NCBI RefSeq assembly: GCF_030247185.1
Contig: NC_080572.1
Span: forward strand, 42,128,896-42,192,895
Reading direction: 5' to 3'
DNA: 64,000 nucleotides
DNA from: Malaya genurostris
Taxonomy: Eukaryota; Arthropoda; Insecta; Diptera; Culicidae
Below, one piece after another: positions 44,931 through 58,400 of this stretch. The notes beneath the pieces are model-generated. The model was not told the origin of the DNA. It saw only the letters and a program-made list of their open reading frames with translations, and made no database searches. Position 1 is the first letter of the stretch. Each line of letters begins with the position of its first letter. The position numbers and the translations under genes are program-made.

Positions 44931-47900
44931 CGCGAAACTAAAAAATATTTAAGCGAATTTAACGCCCAAAATTAAACGAAGTCAACCGATCGAAGGGCCA
45001 TCTGCATATTATTGTCGGTGTTATCAGATTTATTCGCGTTGTTTACAGCAATGCGATTAGGAAAAGCAGGAGATCTTTTTTTTGAGATTTTTTTTATTTA
45101 CAATCCTGTTATATTTCTTCTTACTAAATATCGGGCTACACTAAACTCCGTCGATTTTTCGGGAAACGTTTGAACTATTTTTGTTTGGGTTAAACGGTAA
45201 GTTTTAGATACGGGTGAGAAGTTTATAACCGTGCAAATATTTTTTTGCGACCGTGCTTAACTACGACGAATGTAAATATAGTTTAGACTACAAGGAAGAT
45301 CCATTTGGTATTTTTTTATTTTGGTTAGAGAGCGGATATGTACAATACTTCGTATCGCGTAAGGTGTTGTTGTTCGATTGATGATGATCGAGTGATTGCC
45401 AGTATTACGGTTATCTATTCAAAAAGAAAACAATGAATTAAATGTACGATGTGTTAGCGAACCTCCCGACAGCCGGCTTACCGGAGTTTTACGAGTTTCG
45501 GAAGAATTTCGTATTTTAGTAGGAAGCACAAATTTATACAAAACGGGATAAAATTGCAACATAATCTCGGTAGCCGGCTACCCAGAGCAATAAATACATG
45601 ATAATATTATAAGTAATAAGTAGATGACATTATTTACCACGATAAATCTTGATCTTTCCCTCTCCCCACTAACACCGCTCTTTTCCTGTGACACTTGTGG
45701 AGAGAACTCCTCGGTCACTAGTAGCAACAAGTGTTGAACTAACATCCTTTCCCGTCCCCCTTTGACCTGCATGGGCGTGGTCATCTACGTTATTGATCAT
45801 GTCCATGTTCTTAGTCAGTTTATGTTGCAATTTCAACTGGTTTCTGATCAACCACGGGAAACTCACGGACGGTCAATTAAGCTAAGCTGTCTACAAATCA
45901 TCAGAGATGTTCACCACTTTCATATCGAATGTTATTAATGTCTCTCGGTGCTGTCATATTTTATTTCACCACACAAATCAATTCTTTTTTATATATTTAA
46001 TTATTTGTTTTATCAAGCAAATGTGAACTACATAGGAATGTGTGCAAAAGATTTCATTACTCCAACATGCAATTCGGTTTCGAAAGGGGTTCCAGTTTCT
46101 AACTACTGTGCATCATTTAGAAAAACAACTTATCAAACAGTTCACGCCCGAATTTGTACGTTCGCATAACCAGCATTTAAGCGGTATCGCTTTGCCAGAC
46201 TTACCTCCTTGGGTTCCCTTAGAGTTTTCTGCGCCGGTTTATCAACTCGAGTTACGATTATGTAAAACCGGAACGTCACTGGTTTCAGCGAGGCGGAAAA
46301 TGTGTGCCTGAGAAATCCGGTTTGCTTACGTTCAAGAGATCCGCATTCATTTCCATGCTAGATCTGTGTACGCGTAAGGCAAATAAAGAAAACGTGCGTG
46401 AACAATTTTCCACTAAAAGAATCTCCTTCCAGGCCCATTTCAGAAATATGCGACAAGTAGCGAATACGTTAAGAGTTAAAGATAATTTGATTGAACTGTG
46501 TCAATTCATGTGCGACTTATCGGACTACATCTTTACAGATTGGTTCAAGATCCAACCGATTTCAATTGCTTCGAATCAACACTGTCAACATTCAATCTAC
46601 TCAAGGACATTCATGATTAAAAGTGATGTAATTTACCCACTATCATTCACCTCTCGATAGGTGATACTTTACAATGTTTGACCGACATTTTCCACACACA
46701 ATGCGAATGAAAACAAACCAAGCTCCAATCGCGAGACCATTCACAGTTCGACCGACCTAATCACCTACAAATTTGCATCTTTACTCATCAATCATCCAAT
46801 TGGGTGGTGCTCCATGTCATGTGGATTCAGATGCAGAATGTGGTCAATGAAACATGCGTCGGTCGGCTTGGATTACCAAATCGTGGTACGAACCACAACA
46901 GTAAAACTTTTCAACTTGTTCACGTAATCCGACGGGCTTTTGAACCGCGACGAATGGCGACTGGTCGCTAAAGAAAAGAAGCTCCTTCAGTCATCGAAAT
47001 CGATATGATCGAACGTGGTTAGCGAAGCAAACATCTGTGTTTTACCGCGAACGGCTTGCTTTCTGTTTGCAATCACCCCCTGAACCGTTCAAGTGCCCCA
47101 TTGAGGATCCTCGATGAGTCTAGTTCATTTTGTATGCGTGCGTGTGAAAAAAATGCAACAGGCTAAACCTACCGATCGACAATGATCGCATGAATAAATA
47201 TGTGATAATCCATCAGTGGTAGCGTAGCGGCGAGCGTTTCATTGAGCTCTTTTCCTTGTTGGCTTTCTTGGAAAATATTAAGACTACTCCTGTGATTACA
47301 ATTAACTAATAAGTTCATGCTCAGCAATTTTCAGTGGATAATAAAATAAGTTGCTAGCCGTTCCCTATCCTTAGAACTGTTCTATCAATTTAAGTATCCT
47401 GGGAAGTGTATGACCATAACTCAGAGGCAATCCGTTTGAACAAAGCGTCATCACTTTACAATTTGTATGCCACCCGTTTTTATTCTTACCCAATTCTGTT
47501 TGCACTACCACTAATTCGGCATTAAGACATTTTCTTCTAAAAGTTGGATAACAGTTACGCTATCAAACTTGACTTGAATTACGAATTAGTCTCGAATTGA
47601 ATTATTCATTTTTCCAACTGGTATTTTCTTCACTCATTTTTCCTATACTCACTTGTTTTCTAAGCATATAGGTGAAATTTAATCTCTCGAAGTCGGAAAA
47701 ACAGTTGATAATGATTGGAGCACAACAATCAAATCTCTTTTTAAAATAGAAATCAACGCAATTCTAAATTTTCATACAAGACTTTTGCACTGAACATTCA
47801 ATTTCAATTTCATAAAAGTACAATATTTTCCGTTCAATGTCATATCGTCAATTTTGTATGTTACCGGGTAGATATAAATAGTAAGCAAAGACCAAAATTA

Positions 47901-48091
47901 TAGTGTATATAACCAGAGTGACGACTTCTCATCCGTAATGTTGGCAACAATTCAAAACATTTAATCCGAAATGTTGGCAGTGTCGCTAGCTTTACATTGT
48001 AATTGACAGATCGTTTGGAACTGGAAGTTGTCATTCCAAACGAAGCGCTGTCGGCATTCCGGTTATAGGCACTCTAACCAAAATAATAACA
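44931..48091. other. About 3 kb with no supported gene
   Basis: I see no gene or bounded repeat. The frames at 46042-46311 and 46304-46660 overlap end to end and contain mixed codons, but I recognise no domain and their starts are uncertain. 46680-47250 is less AT-rich and non-repetitive. Confidence 0.35.
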
Positions 48092-48148
48092 AATTTTATC
48101 ATCATATCTTCACTAATAGTACTGTTGTTGTACCGTTGAATTCCACTA

Positions 48149-48440
48149 TGTCACGTCATTACACTCTCACAAAGTCACTATTTTCACAGTCACTATTTTT
48201 TCGAAAGTGCATCAAACGTTATAATACAGATACGTTATTAGGAATGTTATTTACATCCTTCTTAAGTGTATCGGTTTTATGAGTTTAACTTAGTTTAAGT
48301 TTAACTTATAAAACCGATACACTGAAGAAGGATGTAAATAATATTCCGAAATACGTATATGTATTATAACGTTTGATACACTTGCGGATAAATAGTGACT
48401 GTGAAAATAAAGACTTTGTGAGAGTGTATTAGTGAAAATA
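48149..48440. mobile_element. Palindromic MITE with about 130-bp arms
   Basis: The left arm (about 48149-48280, with ATTTACATCCTTCTTAAGTG) and right arm (about 48308-48440, with CACTGAAGAAGGATGTAAAT) are close reverse complements around a short loop TTTAACTTAGTTTAAGTTTA. The phrase TCATCATATCTT lies on both sides (48100 and 48470) in the same orientation and could mark a longer duplicated flank. No ORF. Confidence 0.85.
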
Positions 48441-49040
48441 TTCTACTAACAGCTCAAACATAAATTTGTCATCATATCTTGTCTTGATGTTTCTGTACAG
48501 TCAGAGCGATACTTGATATTTTCTTTATATTTCATCGAAGGAAACCAGCAATTGCAGAATATTTGTTTAGCATCAAAATGTGTCATTATATCATAATTCG
48601 TTATTGATTAGATATTACAATTTCATTATGTACAAATGATCCAATAGTCCAATATAATACAATTGAATAAACTGCATCAGAACCAGATAAGATGAATGCT
48701 TATGATATTACTCTATTCTGAGTGCTAGAATATCAATAACTGAAAAATTTGATTTCTATAAATATTTTGTTTTTGGTTTGATATTACAATGACAGCATTT
48801 TAAATTTGATTGTTATATTCTCATGCAGACTTTGATGATTTTTGATATTTTAACTCTTATTTCAAACTAAATAATGTTCATTCAGGAGTTAGCCAATTTT
48901 TTTGCTAGAGCACAAAACCTTTTTTTATATGTTTACGTTTCGTCTTTGACTCATCAGTGAAGAGTAGTTTAAATTAAACTGCTTAATGCAAAACTCGGCA
49001 GTTCAATTTGAACCGCCAAGCAGACGTAAAGATTATGCTA
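48441..49040. other. AT-rich sequence and a fragment of another repeat
   Basis: 48940-49030 contains TTTACGTTTCGTCTTTGACT and AACCGCCAAGCAGACGTAAA, which resembles 11545-11645. The nearby mariner inserted at its edge. No gene. Confidence 0.4.
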
Positions 49041-50146
49041 ACACATGGGTTGAAAAGTCCCGGTCTTAACACATAGATGGTACTAGTTTTATTGCAGTCA
49101 CCTTTTTCCAGTTAAGACAGCTGTTAGAATTTCATGATATTCTATTTATAAATTTGTGAGTTATTGTGTATTTCGTGTTTTAATTTTACACTGCTTCTTG
49201 ATGTGAAAGAATGCCGTTCAAGCAAAACAATGGCTTGAAAAGTGTTATGAAGACTCCGCTCCATCAGGAACAACAATAAAACGTTGGTTTGCTGACTTCA
49301 AACGTGGTCGTAGAGACACCGATAATGCAGAACGCAGTGGACGTCCAAATGAGGCGGTAACACAAGAAAACATAAAAAAAATCCACAAAATCGTTTTGAA
49401 TGAACGAAAAGGGTGCTGCGTTTGCTCATTGTTGATCAAAAACGAGAACGTGTTGATGATTCCGAGCAGTGTTTGGCTATGTTTAAACGCAATAACCCGG
49501 ATTGTTTGCGTGAATATGTGACAATGGATGAAACATGGATATTTCACTTCACTTTGAAATCAAAACAATCGTCATCTGAGAAGACAATAACTGGTGAACC
49601 TCGTCCAAAGCGCAAGAAAGCACAACAATCGGCTGGAAAGATTATGGCCTCGGTATTTTGGGATGTGCGTGATGTAATATTTTTCGACTATCTTTAGAAA
49701 GGAAATACCATTAACAGTGAATGTTATATAACGCTCCAATAACAGCGTTTGAAGGCTGAAATTACAAAGAAACGACCGGATATTGCAAACAAAAAAAATT
49801 TGTTTCATCAAGACAAGTCAATCAAAACTATGACAAAACTACATGAATTGAACTTCGAATTGCTCCCACATCCACCGTATTAGATTAGATTTGCCTCCCA
49901 TCGACTACTGGTTGTTCGCAGACTAGAAAAAAATGCTCGTTGGTAAAAAATTTTACACGAATGAAGAGGTTATCGCTGATACTGAGGTCTATTTTGAGTC
50001 AAAAGATTCTACAAAAGTGGTATTGAAATGTTAGAGCGGCGTAGTAATAATTGCGTTGCGCTTGATGGAGATTACGTTGATGAATAAAACTAATTTTTAA
50101 TTAAAAAAAACTCTTTGTTCGGCCTGGGACTTTTCAGCCCATGTGT
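49041..50146 (+). mobile_element. Mariner element, both ends intact, transposase broken
   Basis: Terminal inverted repeats ACACATGGGTTGAAAAGTCC (left) and GGACTTTTCAGCCCATGTGT (right) are bounded by TA dinucleotides at 49039-49040 and 50147-50148, as mariner insertion requires. The transposase remains in pieces: WLEKCYEDSAPSGTTIKRWF and SGRPNEAVTQENIKKIHKIV early; VDQKRERVDDSEQCLAMFKR, YVTMDETWIFHFTLK (first Asp) and KKAQQSAGKIMASVFWD in the middle; FHQDKSIKTMTKLHE (second Asp) later. A deletion near 49410, a stop near 49697 and further breaks near 49880 inactivate it. At 1106 bp it is about 150-200 bp shorter than a full mariner. Confidence 0.92.
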
Positions 50147-50148
50147 TA

Positions 50149-53100
50149 CACTTTTTCTTAGCATCAAAATGCAATGACGTGCTGAGCGAAAACGAGTTTT
50201 CGACTTTTTCTGGCCGATGCAGGTTTGGCCACTCAATTTGGTTAGCCAAATTTTGTGCTGCTTTTGCCATCTGCTTAGCGGTTCAAATTGCTTTGATTTT
50301 CCTACCCGTTTTCCTTATAGCAAAATTTATGCTACATGAAAAATAAATTGAAAAACATTAATATTGATATATAAAGGAATATTCAGAAATTTATATTACA
50401 CTGAATGGAAAACTCTATCTGATACCTATTTCCGTCTTCAATGTTTAAGTGGATTTGGAAATTCCGTTTTAATTAATTTACAATAATTTTTACTGTGTAT
50501 TTATGATAGTTCTACTAAACTAAAAATGTAATACTGCAATGGGTTTCCAATAATAAGGCAAGGAATGGTGATTTTTTTTCTAGAGATTTCAGTCAAGCAA
50601 AAAATTCTGTTTTAAATTCACATCCTCATTTTTGCCACAACATGTTGACTGGGTGCGTTATGACCGAACCGTTGTGAACGTGTATTCATCGTCGATTAAC
50701 CGGTCTGGTCCGGCCGATCGGCTTATTAAGCTTGTTAGTAAACAGGATTGCGGTTTACTATCATGTCATAATCGAACTAACTGACGCACGGTGACGATCG
50801 GAATGAGCTAGGAAGAAAACGGTACTGCAAAACATTACTGATGAAAATCGCATTTTGGACATCGATAATAAAAATGAAAGTCAACATCATCGTTTAAATG
50901 CGGGACTTGCATTTCAATTCGTTTCGAAGCTGATATAATTATACCGCGAAATCGTGTCGGTAAATTCGTGCACAGCTTTTCGATGAGTTTATCGATCCTT
51001 ATTCAAACTAGACGTTCCCTTTGTACTATTGATTTTTCTTCGCATATTGTTACCGCACCAGAATGACTGTTTTCATTTCCTGCAATTGTAAGTCGAAAAT
51101 CCTATGCACAAACAGATATGTATCTGCGGTATAATTTTCACGCCCAAATATGCAAATGTCCCTCCGACCAGAAGCCGCAGGCTGTGGGTTAAGAGTGAAA
51201 GGACTGCGGTAGTAAGGGAGCGCCACTAAAAATGTGGCTCGATCGTTTTTTACCAACGCGATCTCGCGATGCCATAATGTATCGTTTAATTGTTCCAGTG
51301 TACTACGGGATGGTGAAGAAGCCAACTTTTATAGCGATTAAATAATTTCCCAAGTACGCCGTTCCTCTTCTTTACGATTAAATGTAGGTGAAGTGGAATT
51401 CAATGCATGGATGCAGTGTGAGCGTATATTTGCATCTCTGCTGGTATGTTTTTACTAAGCAGAGCTCTCCTGTTAAGTGGGAAGTGAAGTTGTGAGGTAA
51501 TCGAGAAGAAGAAGCATATCAATAAAAAGCATGTTTATTGGTTGACCGATCCATTACACGGGCCATTAGTAGGTTTGTCTAGTGCATTTTATGCTGCACT
51601 GCAATTGCATGGCTGGCTTTATTAGTTGCCACTGGAAAAGCGAACGTTATGACGTGTTTATTTAGGTGATTCGCTTGAGAGAAGAGTCACTGGATGTGAC
51701 TGTTTTATGATAAAGTGCAACAAAATATGTGCAATCTTATATGCAAAATAGAACGTCACTTTTCTAAGCATTTTTTGGTAAATGCTCTACTCAAATTTCT
51801 ATGGTTTATGACACAAAATTATTATTTATACTTTTCTAAACATGTGTGATTTGTGGAGATTTTGAAGATTTCTTCAGTTTCGCAGACAAGTTTGTATTTA
51901 TACCTAGTTCTCAAAAAGAATACCATAAATACAACCAAAATATCACGCTATTCCAAGGCTATTCAATAAATCTTCAACTACTTATAAAGTGGAACATTGC
52001 AGGGACATTACATAGGTGCATGCCGAAACGTTACATTACACGGGCAAAAATCCGATTCTAGAAATGAGCAAAACGAGTCATGATTTGGGGAAAAGAGTAT
52101 ATTTTCATATTATGATAATACACCATGATTAAAAGTTCTCGAACCATTTGGACTGATTTCGCTGAAATTTAAGCGTAACGCATTTGACGTTGATGGGTAT
52201 AACTTCAGGCGTGTTTGTGCTACGATGATAATCTTTGTAACATAAATTCAGGCGTTATGTTTTAAAATATGAAAATTTTTAATATGAATTAAATGGAATG
52301 GTGTGATGATTTTTTGGGCGATTTTAATCAATGTCTCAAATGATATACGTTTGAAGAGCCAAACAGTGAAAAGCACGACAAATTTCTTCTAATCAGAATC
52401 ATTAACAATTAAAATATTATGTTTTTGAAAAACGACGACGCCTAAAATAACGTGTTCACTTGCGTTCATTGCTTCAGTTTTGATTTTTTGTTTCAGAATC
52501 TAATCACTTAAACGAACTGCATGAAAAAGCACGAGTGAATCAACCCTCTTAAAAACAAACTCTATGTCGAATTCTTGCAAATACCGTGAAATCATTTTGC
52601 TTTTTTTTCTTCGAATGATCATTTGCAAAATCGTTTTATTAAAAATATTTAGGTGAATCAATACAGCTTGTGTTGTTACATCTATGAAACAAATTTTTCA
52701 AAGTGGTTGAAAAAAAATTTTTTTTTCTTATTTTCGTTAGATGGTTCCATTTCATAGTCGAATTCATTTTTCGGCTTACGCTAGCTCTCTGAATATTATT
52801 CTAACAACAGTCACATCAAATATGCTAGAATACATTCAGATATATTCATACAAAATTTAACGTGTTTAGTCTCTAATAATGTAAATTTTCGGTTCATTAT
52901 CTTTATGTTAACATTTTCTTTAGTTCTTGCTTTTCGATGTCTGCTCATGGTATCATGAGAAAAAAAATTATTGGTTTCATGATTTTATAATCATGACATC
53001 AGCAACGGATTTCTTTCCGTGTATCTACATTGATCATTCCGTTGCGATCGATAAAATTAGACATGTTTGCACAAACGCTGCATTGCGTAGATTAGGATTT

Positions 53101-53567
53101 AACTCTGATATTTTTCGTTGATTAAATAAATGACTCTGAATCCGAGTAGATTCTTGTTTCACCAGTAACTCCGCAATGCAACCATTTTGGATCCCTGATT
53201 CTCTGTTGTACTAAAATGATGTGCCGAAACAGTTGGACATTTTCAATGACAATAGACATGCATTTTCAGTCTTTTACTGCTACAGCTCACAATGTAGTCT
53301 TTGACTGCTACAGCTCACAATATGAACCATTAATGGTCATCTCTTATTAATCAAAGCTATGCACAAATGCTTTTTTTTTTTTCATAAATACGTTTATTTC
53401 ATAAGCAATATACATAAGTTTTTCTTCGCCGTGACATCCACAATACATAGTACTTTAAACCTAATAGATTTCAAATATCATATAAGTATGTTGGTATTCA
53501 TTTGAGACTGTGATGCTACTCCGTTATTGATTAGGTTCAATTGATCTGGTATTTTTTTTCTTAAAAC
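50149..53567. other. About 3.4 kb with no supported gene
   Basis: Mostly AT-rich. 50640-50830 and 51020-51420 are less AT-rich and non-repetitive. A 25-bp tandem phrase, GACTGCTACAGCTCACAAT, occurs twice at 53275-53321. Several frames (51050-51325 minus, 52927-53121 plus) have no domain. Confidence 0.4.
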
Positions 53568-53585
53568 AACTGTACAAAGTACATT

Positions 53586-54090
53586 CGTGCCGTGACTATC
53601 GGATCGATCGGACGTAAATTCTGCTTTCTCCAATCGCGTGGTGAATTGTTTTATTCCGTTATCAAGGTCATTCCGTATTCTATTGTGTGCATCAGTGCGG
53701 TCGAGTGATAGTTCTAATTAATCCGTTCTCAAGGCCGACTGTGAGCTTGTGTAAAGCAGCACTGCGTGTGGTACCGTTAGCCAGCGCCAGCGCTGGGCGC
53801 TGCGTATATATCGTTGTACATTAGAAACAGTGATAAATATATATAGTGATAAAAAGATTGGTTTCATTGGACAGTGTAGTGAGAGACTAAAAACAAAGTG
53901 CTTTTTCCTCAAAGAGGTTTTTTGCACTTTATTGAACTGGAATATTCACCGGTTGCCTAGGACCGGGCCTTGTCGGCCGATCACCCTTCGAGAGCTAAAG
54001 CTAAGTATTTTTTTCTTTTTCCCTGTTGTTCAGTACCATTAGATTTTTATTGCCCCCTAATATTTACCCGCACGGACACATTTCCGTGCC
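53586..54090 (+). promoter_or_regulatory. 5' UTR and probable internal promoter of the retrotransposon
   Basis: Non-LTR elements of this kind carry an internal RNA polymerase II promoter at their very start. Here GGACGT at +25 to +30 fits the downstream promoter element consensus RGWYVT, three bases nearer than usual if +1 is the first base after the TSD. No TATA box is evident. The leader has no open frame of note before the ORF1 ATG. Confidence 0.45.
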
Positions 54091-55437
54091 ATGACAAAAG
54101 GCACAGAATTGCCTGACCTTCCCCTAGATGATCAAATGGATGCTTCTGATGGCAATAAATCTCGCATTAGAAGCTATCCCGATGGGCTTGCACTCCCGGC
54201 CGGACCGTATGCGGTTTACATCCGGACCAAAGCCAACGGTAAAAAATTGAACCTTCTAAGACTTTCTAATGACCTGTCCTCGCGATACAATACTGTACAA
54301 AAAATTGAGAAAGTACGCCCGGACAAGCTTAGGGTCTTGTTAGCCAGTGCAAAACAGGCTAATGAGATCGTTCGAAGTGAGCATTTCACGCGGGAGTATC
54401 GCGTATACGTACCAGCTCGCGAAGTCGAGATAGACGGCGTGATCACCGATCCGAGTCTGACTTGCGAGGACGTTCTTAAGCATGGGGCAGGCGGTTTTAA
54501 AAACCCCCTACTCAAGAACGTTAAGATACTGGACTGCAAGCAATTGCGTTCAGTATCGACCGCTGAGGATGGGACCAAGTCCTATATCCCATCAGACTCG
54601 TATCGGGTGACTTTCGCTGGCTCGGCTTTGCCTAATTACGTCCTCCTGGACCGAGTCCGTTTACCTGTTCGTCTTTTTGTGCCGCGGGTCATGAACTGCA
54701 CCAATTGCAAACAATTGGGACATACAGCATCCCATTGTTGCAATAAATCCCGGTGTATAAAGTGTGGAGGGAGTCATGCGGATAACTCCTGCAGTGGAGA
54801 CAATGAAAAGTGTCTCTACTGTAAGGAGGGGCCGCATGACCTCTCTGATTGTCCCGTGTACAAATTGCGTAAGGATAAAATGAAGCGTTCACTCAAGCAA
54901 CATTCCAAACGCTCTTTTGCAGAAATGTTGAAATGTGCTACGCCACCTACCGAAAATCCTTACGCTTACTTGTCAACTGACGAGAGCGAATATGATGACC
55001 CCCTCGAAGGTACATCTTCGGCTGTCCCTCATAGCTCATCAATTAGAAAGAGAAGAAATAAATCTTCTCAAAAGCTCCCTAGTAAGGGTTCGAAGATGTC
55101 CTCTGATGGGTTCCGAAAAATTACAACAACTGGTAGTGATGGCAAAAAACCAGAGAAAAAAGCTCCAGGCCTTGGAAAATTAAATTCCGAGCAAGAATTT
55201 CCATCACTTCCTGGGACTTCAAAACCCCCGAAAGTCCCTAAAGATCAGTCAGAAAATTTACCAAATACTGGGTTTGTTAAATTCTCTGATATTGTGGACT
55301 GGATCATGTCTACTTTCAATATTTCTGAACCTCTTAAAAGCCTGATATTGGCTTTTATTCCTACAGTTAAAACATTTTTGAAGCAGTTGACTGCAAAATG
55401 GCCCCTTCTTTCAGCGATCGTATCCTTCGATGGCTAA
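54091..55437 (+). CDS. Retrotransposon ORF1, gag-like RNA-binding protein (448 aa)
   Basis: It begins MTKGTELPDLPLDDQ at the first ATG after the leader. Residues about 40-115 look like an RRM-type fold (AVYIRTKANGKKLNLLRLS, DKLRVLLASAKQANEIV). Three zinc knuckles follow: C-x2-C-x4-H-x4-C at 203-216 (CTNCKQLGHTASHC), a C-x2-C-x3-H-x4-C variant at 222-234, and C-x2-C-x4-H-x4-C at 241-254. The rest is basic and Ser/Pro-rich, ending with a hydrophobic segment. Such ORF1 proteins bind the element's RNA and form the particle with ORF2 product; that is known for the family, not shown here. The stop overlaps the ORF2 start. The frame is unbroken throughout. Confidence 0.92.
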   Translation: MTKGTELPDLPLDDQMDASDGNKSRIRSYPDGLALPAGPYAVYIRTKANGKKLNLLRLSNDLSSRYNTVQKIEKVRPDKLRVLLASAKQANEIVRSEHFTREYRVYVPAREVEIDGVITDPSLTCEDVLKHGAGGFKNPLLKNVKILDCKQLRSVSTAEDGTKSYIPSDSYRVTFAGSALPNYVLLDRVRLPVRLFVPRVMNCTNCKQLGHTASHCCNKSRCIKCGGSHADNSCSGDNEKCLYCKEGPHDLSDCPVYKLRKDKMKRSLKQHSKRSFAEMLKCATPPTENPYAYLSTDESEYDDPLEGTSSAVPHSSSIRKRRNKSSQKLPSKGSKMSSDGFRKITTTGSDGKKPEKKAPGLGKLNSEQEFPSLPGTSKPPKVPKDQSENLPNTGFVKFSDIVDWIMSTFNISEPLKSLILAFIPTVKTFLKQLTAKWPLLSAIVSFDG

Positions 55438-58400
55438 GACACCCACCGAGGTCACGGATACAATCACTGTTATACAGTGGAATTGTAGAAGTATCATCCC
55501 AAAAATAGATCCTTTCAAATTTCTAGTAAATAATCTGAAATGTGACGCATTTGCATTGTGCGAAACTTGGCTAACTTCTGAAATACCCTTAAACTTCCAC
55601 GATTTTAACATTATTCGTCTGGATCGAGATGATTCCTATGGAGGAGTACTTTTGGGGATCAAAAAGTGCTATTCTTTCTATCGCATTAACCTCCCCTCGA
55701 TACCAGGTATTGAAGTTGTCGCATGTCATGTTACAATCAAAGGCAAGGACCTTTGCATTGCTTCCATCTACATTCCTCCAAGAGCCTCGGTTGGGCACCG
55801 GCGGCTCAATGATATCATAGAGCTTCTTCCCGCACCGACGTTGGTTTTAGGAGACTTTAACTCACACGGTACGGGATGGGGCTGTCTTCACGACGATAAC
55901 AGATCAACTATGATCCATGATATCTGCGACAACTTCAATATGACAATCTTGAATACGGGAGAAATGACACGAATTCCTGCACCACCAGCAAGACCAAGTG
56001 CGCTAGACTTATCCCTTTGCTCGACATCGCTACGGTTGGATTGCACGTGGAAGGTAATCCCTGATCCCCACGGTAGCGATCATCTGCCTATCGTAATTTC
56101 AATCGCCACCGGATTAAGACCATCGGAAACAATCAATGTTTCGTATGACCTCACACGAAACATTGATTGGAAATGCTACGCAAATTTGATATCTGAGAAT
56201 CTAGAAACAACACAAGAACTTCCTCCGGAGGAAGAGTACACGTTTTTGGCTGACTTGATTCTCGACACCGCGACTCAAGCTCAGACGAAACGTGTACCCG
56301 GCGCGAAAACTAACATCCGTCCCCCCAACCCGTGGTGGGACAAAGAGTGCTCAGAATTAAACGCGGAGAGAACTTCATCATTTGTCGAGTTTAGGAAAAA
56401 CGGAACACCTGATAATTTCAGAAACTACGCGGCATTAGACGCTAAAATGAAAAGCTTGATCAAAGCGAAGAAAAGCGGTTATTGGCGTCGATTCGTAGAC
56501 GGATTATCGAGAGAAACATCAATGAGCACTCTTTGGAACACAGCCCGACGAATGCGCAACAAAAACACCACAAACGAAAGCGAGGAATATTCTAACCGCT
56601 GGATATTCGATTTCGCTAAAAAAGTATGTCCTGACTCTGTTCCGGAACAGACAATCATGCGCGTCGCTTCATCAAACAGAAACGAAACACCTTTTTCGAT
56701 GGTCGAGTTCTCACTTGCGCTTTTATCGTGTAACAATAAATCTCCGGGGTTAGACAAAATCAAATTCAACTTGTTGAAAAATTTGCCTGACTCTGCCAAA
56801 AGGCGCTTATTGAATTTATTCAATAGGCTTCTTGAGGATAATATTGTCCCACATGACTGGAGACAAGTAAGAGTTATCGCCATTCAAAAACCAGGGAAAC
56901 CAGCCTCCGATCACAATTCGTATCGGCCGATTGCTATGCTTTCCTGTATCCGGAAATTGTTCGAAAAAATGATTCTGTTTCGTCTAGACAATTGGGTCGA
57001 GACTAATGGCTTACTTTCAGATACACAATTCGGCTTCCGCAGGGGCAAAGGAACGAACGATTGTCTTGCGTTGCTCTCAACCGAAATTCAAATGGCATTT
57101 GCTCGTAAAGAACAAATGGCGTCAGTTTTCCTAGACATCAAGGGGGCTTTTGATTCAGTTTTCATAAACATCCTATCTGAGAAGTTGCATCAGCATGGTC
57201 TTTCACCAATTTTGAATAACTTTTTGTATAATCTGTTGTCCGAGAAATACATGTATTTCGCGCATGGTGATTTGTCGACAATACGATTCAGTTACATGGG
57301 TCTTCCTCAGGGCTCATGCTTAAGCCCCCTTTTATACAACTTTTACGTGAACAACATTGATGAATGTATCAACACATCTTGCACGCTAAGACAACTTGCC
57401 GACGACAGCGTTGTGTCCATTATAGGACCCAAAGCTGCCGATCTCCAAGGACCATTGCAAGATACCCTCGACAACTTGTCGACATGGGCTCTTCAAATGG
57501 GTATCGAGTTCTCTACGGAGAAAACTGAGCTGGTTGTATTTTCAAGGAAGCGAGAACCAGCACAATTACAACTTCAACTAGGGGGTGAAACCATAGCTCA
57601 GGTCTTCACATTTAAATATCTCGGGGTCTGGTTCGACTCCAAAGGCACCTGGGGATGTCACATTAGGTATCTGAAACAAAAATGCCAACAGAGAATCAAT
57701 TTTCTTCGTACAATAACCGGATCATGGTGGGGTGCCCACCCAGGAGACCTGATCAGGTTATACCAAACAACGATATTGTCCGTGATGGAATACGGATGCT
57801 TTTGCTTCCGATCCGCGGCGAACACTCATTTCATCAAGCTGGAAAGAATTCAGTATCGTTGTTTGCGTATTGCCTTAGGTTGCATGCAGTCGACTCATAC
57901 GATGAGTCTCGAAGTGCTCGCGGGCGTCTTACCGTTGAAAAACCGATTCTGGGATCTCTCATATCGATTGCTAATCCGATGCGACATCTTGAATCCGATG
58001 GTGATTGAAAACTTCGAAAGGCTTGTCGAGCTCAATTCTCAGACCCGTTTTATGTCCTTGTATTTTGATTACATGGCTCAGAATATTAATCCTTCTTCGT
58101 TTGTTTCCAATCGTGCTCATTTCTTGGATACTTCTGATTCTACTGTGTTTTTCGACACATCCATGAGAGAAGAAATTCGTGGAATCCCGGATCACGTGCG
58201 CCCTCAAGTGGCCCCAAATATTTTTTATAATAAATTTAGAACAGTCAACTGTGAAAAGGTGTTTTACACTGACGGTTCAAACATCAACAGGTCCACAGGC
58301 TTCGGCATCTTCAATCAAAACATCACCGCTTCTCACAAACTCAATGATCCGGCTTCAGTTTACGTCGCAGAATTAGCTGCTATTCAGTACACCCTTGAGA

